DNA from: Cylindrospermum sp. FACHB-282
GTDB lineage: Bacteria > Cyanobacteriota > Cyanobacteriia > Cyanobacteriales > Nostocaceae
Direction: 5' to 3'
Assembly (NCBI RefSeq): GCF_014697195.1
Contig: NZ_JACJRJ010000032.1
Coordinates: forward strand, 1 to 64,000
Length of the DNA: 64,000 bases
Both the position numbers and the translations under genes were made by a program. Shown here piece after piece: positions 18,455 to 27,100 of this stretch. A model generated the notes under the pieces. That model searched no databases. It had not been told where the DNA came from and worked only from the letters and a program-made list of their open reading frames with translations. Every line of letters starts with the position of its first letter. The stretch's first letter is position 1.

Positions 18455-18823
18455 TTAACAATTAAGAGCTTTTTTGTATTTAATTGCGAATTGGGTTTAT
18501 GCCGTCTTGGTTGATTTAATAGACGCGGTTACTAAAGAATTATCTCTGCAATTTGACCGCATTCCTCTAGACTCTTATCTTGGACCTCACTGTACAAACC
18601 CAAGCATCCTAAAAAGATGCGCAATAAGGCTACCTTATTTTTATTGGCTTCTCTCGCTAAATCAGAGGTTTGTAATTCCTACTGCGTGATTAAATCACAT
18701 CAAATTTTATGGACGCAAGATGTGAATAGAGATGATTTTTCGTGGTTTGTATCATTTTATTGCCAGCCTGTTATTCTTTTCACCCTTCATAAATTTATTC
18801 TCTAAAAATTAAGGAAAACTGAT
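18455..18823. other. Spacer between the small peptide and the MBL-fold gene
   Basis: This stretch of 369 bases contains two overlapping open frames of 60-70 codons, one starting with TTG. Neither has a good ribosome site or a leader-like end. It may be an untranslated region that lets the peptide be expressed at a different level from the enzymes. A run of six T after AAGAGC near 18467-18477 could be part of a weak terminator. Confidence 0.4.
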
Positions 18824-20272
18824 ATGAGTAAAGTAATCGCCTTCAAAAATGGATCTGAACTAAGCGCATTAAACAAAAATGATGATATTTCTTACAAAAT
18901 TCAACCTTTTATTCAAGAAATATTGGATAATTTGGTAGTAGGAGATATTTTAGAAAAAGCTATAACCAAAGCAGCCAAAAAGCACCAGCAGTTAGCAGAG
19001 TCATATTTTGAATATGGAGCTAACAATATAGCTGAAAGCTTTTCTTTAAAAGATGAGTTTCTTTTTCTCAACCACAACCCAATCACAAGCTTTTCTTATC
19101 AAAATAAACAACGCTTGTTGTCTAAAGTAGGTCAAGAGATTATTGAAAATGAATCTATTTTGCCAGATATACATAACTTACTTTATCTTTGTGGTCAGTC
19201 TAATTTAACTTATAAGCAAATTTGTCAACAAATAAGTAGCTATGCAATTGATTTGTTAGATAAATTGATCAAATATAAAATTGTCGGAGAACAAGAACCT
19301 TCAAGGAAGAGTATTCCTCAAAAAAAACCAGGCATTTTTCGCTTACAACATGCAACTTTGCTTTATAGAACTAAAACTACAGGGATTTTAGTAGATCCAC
19401 ATCTTCATTCAAACTATGGCATCTCCAACATCAAAAATGATATTACTCGCGCTCAATTGGAGGGAAGTGTAGATGCGATTTTAATTTCCCATAGCCATTA
19501 TGATCATTGGCATTATCCTACTTTGATGATGTTCTCTCCAGAAATCCCAATTTTTGTTCCTAAAGTTCCTAGAGGTTCAATTATTTGTGAGGACATGGAA
19601 GCAAGATTAAAAATCCTGGGATTTAAGAATGTTACTTGTGTAGATTGGAATGCAGATCCAATAATGGTTGGGGATATAGAAATCAATATCCTACCATTTT
19701 ACGGAGAACAACCTTTAGTTCCAGAATATAATCAACCGAAGCACCCAAATTTAAGAAATTGGGGTAATACTTACTTACTGCGTACAGAATACTACACTTC
19801 TTGGTTCTTGATTGATGCTGGACAAGACCCTATGGGTTCAATGTTCGATGTTGCAGAATATGTCAAGCAAAAATTTGGCAAGGTTGATTATATCGTGAGT
19901 AACTTTCAACCTTTGTCGTACAATTCTATCGGTGCTAATTTATCTAGTTGGGGCATTGATATTCTTGGTAATTTGCTGAGTAATCCTCAAATTTTATCAG
20001 TTACTAATAAACCAGAAGGAGAACATCTTGCTACCCTTGGTCCAACAGGAGTGGCAGAAATTTGCAAGATTGTTGAGGCCAAATCTTGTCTTCCTTATGC
20101 AGATAGTTGGGCAGAAATAGGCCAGCCTGGAGTCAATGATGAGAAACTTATACCAGCAGTTGCAATAGAACTAAAAAATTTAGGATGCTTATCTCAGGTT
20201 GTCCCTTGGAAAATTGGCGATGGTTATGTAGTAAATGGCAAGGCTGAAATTTTAGCAGGCGCACTTGCTTAA
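18824..20272 (+). CDS. MBL-fold metallohydrolase with an extra N-terminal domain
   Basis: This 482-residue protein has two parts. Residues about 1-170 are helical and unlike any domain I recognise; residues about 175-480 are a metallo-beta-lactamase fold. The dinuclear metal motif is complete: His223-Ser-His225-Tyr-Asp227-His228 in LISHSHYDHWHY, with later candidate ligands at WGNTYLLR and LIDAGQD. MBL hydrolases cut esters, amides, lactones, phosphodiesters or oxidise small molecules; the reaction here is open. The N-terminal extension may bind a peptide or protein partner. It is the first large gene after the candidate precursor and lies 36 bp upstream of the oxygenase gene, so they are probably co-transcribed. 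The ATG is preceded by TTAAGGAAAACTGAT, a reasonable ribosome site. Confidence 0.8.
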   Translation: MSKVIAFKNGSELSALNKNDDISYKIQPFIQEILDNLVVGDILEKAITKAAKKHQQLAESYFEYGANNIAESFSLKDEFLFLNHNPITSFSYQNKQRLLSKVGQEIIENESILPDIHNLLYLCGQSNLTYKQICQQISSYAIDLLDKLIKYKIVGEQEPSRKSIPQKKPGIFRLQHATLLYRTKTTGILVDPHLHSNYGISNIKNDITRAQLEGSVDAILISHSHYDHWHYPTLMMFSPEIPIFVPKVPRGSIICEDMEARLKILGFKNVTCVDWNADPIMVGDIEINILPFYGEQPLVPEYNQPKHPNLRNWGNTYLLRTEYYTSWFLIDAGQDPMGSMFDVAEYVKQKFGKVDYIVSNFQPLSYNSIGANLSSWGIDILGNLLSNPQILSVTNKPEGEHLATLGPTGVAEICKIVEAKSCLPYADSWAEIGQPGVNDEKLIPAVAIELKNLGCLSQVVPWKIGDGYVVNGKAEILAGALA

Positions 20273-20308
20273 TCAAATACTTGTCGAAATAAGCAGCGAG
20301 TCAAATAG

Positions 20309-20962
20309 ATGCAATCCCAAACCCGAAATATTACCAATCTGTTTAGGAATTACTGGCAGTATCATAGCGTTTTTAGCACAAAATATATAAAAGAATTACA
20401 GCATCAAGTTTTGTCTTCTCCATGTTTACATCATTTAAATTCATTTGGTGATGCTTTTGGAACAAATTATGGTTTTGCAGTCACATTTAAACGTTCGGGT
20501 ATTAGTGAATTTAAACATAACTTTCCTTTTTTGGAGGATTATTCAAACTTGGTACTTAAAGAAGCTTGTAATGCTTTTTATTTCAATGTTCTGATAATCG
20601 AAGCAGGAAATAGTATTGCTCCTCATGTTGATATGAGCCTTTCTAAACATGGCAGAGAATTAACAATTCCAAATCTTGTTAGTGTTTTCTATATTCAAGT
20701 ACCACCAGATATGGAAGGAGGAGAACTGATACTACAAGCGGGTAAATTTGAAGTAGGAAAAATTATACCCCAGGAAAATAGTCTTACTTACTTTAGAGGA
20801 AATCTCACACACTCAGTTAATCAGGTGAAAAAAGTTTCACAGCCGCGAATAAGTCTAGTTTGCGAACAGTATACTCTTCAGAGTAGTCGCCTTGAGAAAA
20901 TTCCTAATTTTCAAGTTCTTTCAAAAGAAGATAAAGGCTATGAGTACAAGAATGAACAATAA
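20309..20962 (+). CDS. 2-oxoglutarate/Fe(II)-dependent oxygenase
   Basis: This 217-residue protein shows the prolyl-4-hydroxylase-like double-stranded beta-helix signature: HxD iron ligands His106 and Asp108 in SIAPHVDMS, the distal ligand His168 in NLTHSVNQV, and the 2OG-binding Arg180 in SQPRISLV, 12 residues later, as expected. A GGELIL strand between them is also typical. Such enzymes hydroxylate, epimerise or desaturate amino-acid side chains, including in peptide natural products. Its position right behind the MBL-fold gene and two genes after a leader-like peptide suggests that it modifies the peptide or a co-product. The substrate is not deducible. Confidence 0.82.
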   Translation: MQSQTRNITNLFRNYWQYHSVFSTKYIKELQHQVLSSPCLHHLNSFGDAFGTNYGFAVTFKRSGISEFKHNFPFLEDYSNLVLKEACNAFYFNVLIIEAGNSIAPHVDMSLSKHGRELTIPNLVSVFYIQVPPDMEGGELILQAGKFEVGKIIPQENSLTYFRGNLTHSVNQVKKVSQPRISLVCEQYTLQSSRLEKIPNFQVLSKEDKGYEYKNEQ

Positions 20963-21027
20963 AATCTGGTAATCAGAATTTTAGTTGAAATTTATTTCTA
21001 TCTTAGCAACCAATCATTTTCATCATT

Positions 21028-22194
21028 ATGACTCTTCTCAAAAACTCTCTTGGTAATTATTTGGCAACCCTTGCACCTTATATTCCTAGCCAACTAATTT
21101 CTAATGAAAACATCAATAATATTCAAAAAATTGCTCAGGTCATACCAAGTGCAATCACTACATTTTTTGGTTTTGAGTGTCAACTAGGTATTCAAAAAGC
21201 TCAAGCTGATTTTCTAATTTGTCTAGATGCTAGTGAAGCTGGACGTAAAATTTTAGGAGAAGATGATTATGTGGTTAAATTGCCAGATTTCTTGATGCAG
21301 CATCATATTTGGAATCGCATATATGAATTTGGGAAACATTGGAATAATGACACCTCTGCTTTATATGAAAAAGTGAATAATATGTGGCTAGAGTTTGATG
21401 TTGATGATAGCCATCCTGATATCCCAGTTCCTAGTTGCTTTTTTGGGCCACAACCAGTTTACGCACCTGCACATACCTACTCAGACACTCCAGCTTATTT
21501 ATATCCTCATACATGGATATCTCAAATAGCCCTAAAGCTACTTTTAAAACAAGATTTATCCTCTGCTGTAGAACACCAACTTTTTCAGTGTTTTGATTTA
21601 TTACCTAAAAATGCTTATGTTTTCCAGGTTGGAGTAATGTTGGCGAGAAAATCGGATGCTGTCAGGATTTGTATCCGCAATATTTCTCCAGAGGAAATAT
21701 TAAATTATCTTGAGCAACTTAACTGGTCTGGTTCCATAGAGCAACTAAGCATAATTTTAAATGAATTATCTAGTTTAGTAACAAGAATTGACTTGGATTT
21801 AGATATAGGTGAAGTTATATCTCCTAAAATTGGTTTGGAATGTTATTTTGAAAAGCAACCAAAGCAAGAACCCAAATGGCAGTTATTTCTCGATTATTTG
21901 GTAGATGTAGGGCTATGTATCTCTGAAAAACGTGATGCCTTATTAGAATATCCTGGATATATCCGCGAAAACTCTAATCAAGATTTATTCCCAAGTAACC
22001 TATTGAAAATATCACGCATCATGGGACCACAGTATGAGTGGATATTTCTGAAGGGATTACATCATATAAAAGTTGTTTTTCAATCAAGTGAATCTTTACA
22101 AGCAAAGGCATACTTGTTTGCCAGTAATCATTTAGTTACTCGTTCTTACAAAAATTTGAGTGCTTTAAAACAAAACTTGATATCAAAAACTTGA
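21028..22194 (+). CDS. Unknown 388-residue protein of the candidate RiPP operon
   Basis: I do not recognise this family. The protein appears soluble, without signal peptide or transmembrane helix. Notable strings are LEFDVDDSHPDIPVPSCFFG near residue 130, a Tyr/Pro/His-rich stretch YAPAHTYSDTPAYLYPHTW following it, and an alternating beta pattern afterwards (YVFQVGVMLAR, AVRICIRN, ISPKIGLECYF, HHIKVVF). The repeated alpha-beta units with inward-facing charges recall the outline of ABBA-type prenyltransferases, but no diagnostic motif lets me claim this. It lies 65 bp after the oxygenase gene and 98 bp before the alpha-toroid gene, same direction. Its last codon pair is within a 14-bp triple repeat. 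Confidence 0.7.
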   Translation: MTLLKNSLGNYLATLAPYIPSQLISNENINNIQKIAQVIPSAITTFFGFECQLGIQKAQADFLICLDASEAGRKILGEDDYVVKLPDFLMQHHIWNRIYEFGKHWNNDTSALYEKVNNMWLEFDVDDSHPDIPVPSCFFGPQPVYAPAHTYSDTPAYLYPHTWISQIALKLLLKQDLSSAVEHQLFQCFDLLPKNAYVFQVGVMLARKSDAVRICIRNISPEEILNYLEQLNWSGSIEQLSIILNELSSLVTRIDLDLDIGEVISPKIGLECYFEKQPKQEPKWQLFLDYLVDVGLCISEKRDALLEYPGYIRENSNQDLFPSNLLKISRIMGPQYEWIFLKGLHHIKVVFQSSESLQAKAYLFASNHLVTRSYKNLSALKQNLISKT

Positions 22195-22216
22195 TATCAA
22201 AAATTTGATATCAAAT
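22175..22216 (+). repeat. Three 14-bp tandem palindromic units
   Basis: The unit ACTTGATATCAAAA occurs twice in a row, followed by a third copy with small changes (ATTTGATATCAAAT), at the 3' end of the 388-residue gene. Each unit contains the palindrome TTGATATCAA. The first copy includes the gene's last codons, and the TGA stop lies in the second. It may be a protein-binding site or simply slippage-derived. Confidence 0.75.
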
Positions 22217-22292
22217 TTTTAATAACATAATTCCTGGTTTCCCCATCAAGTAGAAAAATTATGACCAACCTATTTGAGAGAAGTAAAATAAA

Positions 22293-24119
22293 ATGCTAGT
22301 TTCCCAAATCCTCAAAACCTTACCTGCGCCTCTAGAGTGGATGGTGTTGTTCAATTTGTCTGCTATACGTAAGTTAGCTAACGCAGCCATCACTAGAGCC
22401 ATGTACCATCTACCCTCTGAACTGGATTTAGAACCCTACAGTCATGTGGTTCTCTGTAGTCAAGGTAGGTTTTTGGCATTTTCTGATGAACCCAAGCTAA
22501 TTGAGCCGATTTCAGGCAAAACATGGACTTCTGAGCAGATAAAAACTTCTCTACATGACCGATTTTTAGGTCACTTAGCTTTATTTCCAGTAGACGCAGC
22601 AGATTGTCTTGGACTTGGAGAAATGTCTCCTTTTTCTCCCGTTTTATTACATATCAAAATTGAAGCTGGCTATGGCAAAGCCCAGGCAATTTTTAATCAA
22701 CAACCTTCTCAAAAAGATTATGAACTACTCAAAGCTGTAGGAGTTAAGTTTGTGGGAGGTGAAACTAAAGATTCTTACTACTTAGCTCACTTTCAAAACC
22801 GTCTACCAACTCATATTCATGCAGGGATTTTATCTCACTTTAGTCGGACAGCAAATTGTAATGTGTTTTTTCTGCGTCATGGAGATATTGATGAACATTT
22901 AAAAGATGGCTTGCTAAAAGCAGCTACTAGCAGAGTTATTTGGGGACGAAACAAGAGTTTCCAAACTCTAGCACAACTAGCGCAAGTTGCTTGCCAGCAA
23001 TCTATGGCGATGACTTGTCAACCAGCACCACCAGCTAAGTCATTTTCCTATGGAGACTTAGTACCCTTAGGCTTTGTTTTAAAAGCTTTGAATCAAGCAA
23101 AAATGATTTTGACGAACAGCATTGAAGACCCTGGCTTAGTTATGCTGAGGAAATCGGTTGTCAATGCTTGTGAGGAATTGAGGCAATTTTTACTGAGTAA
23201 GCGTCAAAATAAACTCTGGGCATTTCACACCGACCGATTAATTACTGCAACTGATTCAGCCTTGATACTACAGGGATTTTATGACTCAGAGTCGGTAGAA
23301 GCTTTAGAAATTTTTGCCGATGGGCTGGGGGGTTACTATCCTCAACTTTGGTCTGAGGACAAACAAGCAGAAAAAATGGTGGTTGATAAAAGCTGTATTC
23401 ATTGGTGTCAATCAGATTATGCGACTACCTGTTTGGTAAAGGCTTTACGGCAAAAATTAGGTTTAGAGACTAAAACCTCAACAGAATACATCGCTGCTGG
23501 GATGGCAAACCGCAGTGGTTTATATTTTGCTAATCCCTATCTTGTAGATTGGGTTGTAGCTTGCGCTGTTAGTAAAGATGAATCAGCAGCATTGCTACGG
23601 AAGCAACTTTTGGCTGATATCCTTGCCAGTATGAATGATGATTATTCTTTTGGGATTTATGATGTAGCATTTTCCACTGCTTTAGCAATCCTCTGTATGG
23701 CTGAATTAGGGTTTAGAGGGAGAACTCTGCAATTGTCACAATTACGATTGTTAGATTTTATGGATGCTCAGGGTTCATGGCCTGCCGCAATACCTTTTTA
23801 CTCTAGTTTACGTATTGACGAGCAGCAAATTCCTGTCAATGCTTTATTAGGGCTGCTAATGAGCCAGCAATCAACAGGTACAAAACAAAAACAAATCAGA
23901 AAGGTGCAAGAGAAATATTATGAAATTTCTCTATATTTTGATACCCATAGTATAATTACCACTTCTATAGCTGCTTTAGCTCTCTCTGAAGAATGTTCAG
24001 TAACTAACTCAGATTGGGAGTTGAATACTAGTCAGCAGAGTGTTCATCCTCGCTATCAATGTTGTAACCATTCTGAATATATTACTAAATTTGTGCTGAC
24101 TTCTTATATTCACAAATAA
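22293..24119 (+). CDS. Alpha-toroid (terpene-cyclase/prenyltransferase-repeat-like) protein
   Basis: This 608-residue protein has an N-terminal half I do not recognise (about 1-250). The C-terminal half has spaced alpha-helical repeats resembling squalene/hopene-cyclase and prenyltransferase alpha-alpha toroids. Examples are DSALILQGFYDSESVEALE, ADGLGGYYPQLW, DDYSFGIYDVAFSTALAIL and a QW-like end LDFMDAQGSWPAAIPFY. I see no DxDD catalytic motif of class II cyclases, so cyclase chemistry is doubtful and the fold may serve peptide or lipid binding. A Cys/His cluster near the C-terminus (PRYQCCNHSEY) may bind metal. It is the last gene of the group starting at 18293. Confidence 0.65.
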   Translation: MLVSQILKTLPAPLEWMVLFNLSAIRKLANAAITRAMYHLPSELDLEPYSHVVLCSQGRFLAFSDEPKLIEPISGKTWTSEQIKTSLHDRFLGHLALFPVDAADCLGLGEMSPFSPVLLHIKIEAGYGKAQAIFNQQPSQKDYELLKAVGVKFVGGETKDSYYLAHFQNRLPTHIHAGILSHFSRTANCNVFFLRHGDIDEHLKDGLLKAATSRVIWGRNKSFQTLAQLAQVACQQSMAMTCQPAPPAKSFSYGDLVPLGFVLKALNQAKMILTNSIEDPGLVMLRKSVVNACEELRQFLLSKRQNKLWAFHTDRLITATDSALILQGFYDSESVEALEIFADGLGGYYPQLWSEDKQAEKMVVDKSCIHWCQSDYATTCLVKALRQKLGLETKTSTEYIAAGMANRSGLYFANPYLVDWVVACAVSKDESAALLRKQLLADILASMNDDYSFGIYDVAFSTALAILCMAELGFRGRTLQLSQLRLLDFMDAQGSWPAAIPFYSSLRIDEQQIPVNALLGLLMSQQSTGTKQKQIRKVQEKYYEISLYFDTHSIITTSIAALALSEECSVTNSDWELNTSQQSVHPRYQCCNHSEYITKFVLTSYIHK

Positions 24120-24187
24120 GTATTTACATCTAAGATTCCTGGTTGTATCTAGGATAATAAGTTCAGTACTCTCGCGGTTTTAGCAGC

Positions 24188-27100
24188 ATGGTTAGCACAC
24201 AAGTGAACATTCCCGGCTATCAAGTCAATGAAGAGCTGTATAACGGTTCTAGAACCATAGTGTATCGAGGATATCGAAAGATTGACTCCGTACCTGTAAT
24301 CATGAAGCTGCTAAAAAAAACCTATCCCATATTCTCAGAACTAGTACAGTTTCGCAATCAATACACCATCGCCAAAAATCTGAATATACCCGGAATCATT
24401 CAAACCTACAGCCTGGAAAGGTACGAAAATGGTTATGTATTAGTAATGGAAGACTTTGGGGGAATATCCCTCAACAACTTTACCAAGGTAGAGACATGGG
24501 ATAAAACATCTCTAAAGGAATTTTTACAGATGGCGATATCTTTGTGTAACACCTTAGATATTCTCTATCATCATCGAGTAATTCACAAAGATATAAAACC
24601 TGCCAATATATTAATTAATCCCCAAACCAAACAAATTAAATTAATTGACTTTAGTACTTCATCCCTACTACCAAAAGAAACACAAACTTTAATCAGTCCC
24701 AACTTACTAGAAGGAACTCTCGCTTATATTTCCCCAGAACAAACAGGGAGAATGAATAGAGGGATTGACTACCGCACAGATTTTTATTCTTTAGGAGTAA
24801 CATTTTACCAATTACTAACAGGAGAATTACCTTATCAGTCAGAAGATGCAATGGAGTTGGTGCATTGTCATATTGCTCAAGCACCGCCATTAGTACATAA
24901 TATCAACCCTCAAATTCCTGATGTCCTCTCAGACATTGTCAATAAATTGATGGTGAAAAATGCCGAAGGCCGCTATCAAAGTGCATTGGGACTCAAACAT
25001 GATTTAGAAAAATGTTTAACTCAAATCGAAGAAACAGGAACAATTCAAAACTTCCCAATTGCACAAAGGGATGTCTCCGATAAATTCATCATCTCCGACA
25101 AACTTTATGGACGAGAAAATGAAGTAAAAACCCTACTACAAGCATTTGAAAGAGTTAGCCAAGGTGTAACAGAAATGATGCTAGTGGTAGGGTTTTCTGG
25201 GATTGGAAAAACAGTGGTTGTTAACGAAGTCCATAAACCCATTGTTAGACAACGAGGTTATTTCATCAAAGGCAAATACGATCAATTTAACCGTAATATT
25301 CCCTTTAGTGCCTTTGTACAAGCCTTCCGAGATTTAATGGGGCAATTATTAACAGAAAGCCATACTCAAATCCAGCAATGGAAAAGCAAGATATTAGCGG
25401 TTGTCGGCGAGAATGGACAGGTAATTATTGACGTAATTCCCGAATTAGAAAGTATTATTGGTCAACAATCAACAGCGATAGAACTATCAGGAAATGATGC
25501 TCAAAATCGCTTTGATTTATTATTCCATAATTTTGTGCAGGTCTTCACCACTAAAGAACATCCATTAGTGATGTTTTTAGACGACTTACAGTGGGCAGAT
25601 TCCGCCTCTTTAAACTTGATGCAGTTGTTGATGAGTGAATCAGCTAGAGGATATTTATTATTAATTGGTGCTTATAGAGATAATGAAGTCTCAGCCGCCC
25701 ATCCTTTGGTTTTAAGTTTAGAAGAAATTAAGAAATCCTCAGCAACAGTTAATGCTATTACTCTCGAACCTCTAAGTAATTTCAGCTTAAATCAATTGGT
25801 AGCGGACACCCTGAGTTGTTCATCAGAAGTTGCCCAACCATTAACGCAATTGGTATACCAAAAGACCAAGGGCAATCCATTTTTTAGCACTCAGTTTCTC
25901 AAGGCACTCTATGCAGATGGACTGATTAGATTTGACTGGAATGGGGGAAATTGGCAATGTGATATTACCGAAGTTAAGGCGTTAGCACTAACTGATAATG
26001 TGGTGGATTTTATGGCGTTGCAATTACAAAAACTACCACTAAAAACTCAGTCAGTTTTCAAGTTAGCAGCTTGTATTGGAAATCAGTTTGATTTGGCAAC
26101 TTTGGCGATTGTTTCACAACAATCACAGATAGAAACGGCAGCTTGTTTGTGGAAAGGATTACAAGAAGAGTTGATTTTACCTACTAATGAAATTTATAAG
26201 TTTTTTCTAGGGCGAGAAACCCAAGATACCGCCACAGATTCCCAGATTGTCAATTATAAATTTTTACATGATAGAGTGCAACAAGCTGCTTACTCACTCA
26301 TTCCTGAAGAACAGCGAGCGACTACTCATTATCAGATCGGACAACTACTCTTAGAGCAGATTTCCCCATCATCTAGAGAAGACCGCATTTTTGAACTGGT
26401 CAATCAATTAAATTATGGAAAGGCTTTAATTGCTCAACAAGCTGAACGAGATCAATTAGCACAATTGAACTTAACCGCCTGTCGCAAAGCTAGAGGTGCA
26501 ACAGCCTATCAAGCGGCGCGAGAATATGCCACTGTGGGATTATCACTGTTAGCAGAAAATGCTTGGCAACAGCAGTATGAAATGAGTCTCGCCTTGCATG
26601 AATTAGCGACGGAAGTAGCTTCCCTGTGCGGTGAGTTTGAGGCGATGGAACAGTTGATTGAGATTGTCACTACACAAGCACATTCATTACCAGAAAAGGT
26701 GAATGTTTACCGAGTGAAAATTCAAGCTGACATTTCTGGGCAAAAATTTGCTCAAGCCATTGCGATCGCCCAACATTTTGTGGAACAATTGGGTGTAACT
26801 TTTCCGCAAGCACCTACACCAAGCGATTATCAACAGGCAATTCAAGAGATTAATGACATCATTGGCGACAGAAATATTGAAGATTTTGCACTTCTCCCGG
26901 TGATGACCGATGCTGAAAAAATCGCCATTGTTCAGGTTGCTAATAGCGTCATACCAGCAGCTTACGCCGGTGTCTCTCCCTTGTTTCAATTACTCATTTG
27001 CTTGTCAGTCAAGCTATCCCTTCTCTACGGCAACATAGCTGTTTCCAGCTCTGCCTATGCTTGGTATGGCATCATTCTGTGTAGCTTTTTACAAGATATA

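Noticed and set aside
18474-18805. Two overlapping open frames (71 and 62 codons) between the small peptide and the MBL gene
   Set aside because: One starts with TTG, neither has a clear ribosome site, leader-like end or recognisable domain; treated as spacer.
24647-24660. DFS instead of DFG in the kinase domain as evidence of a pseudokinase
   Set aside because: The metal-binding Asp and the catalytic HKD/KPAN loop are intact; the Gly to Ser change alone does not show inactivity.
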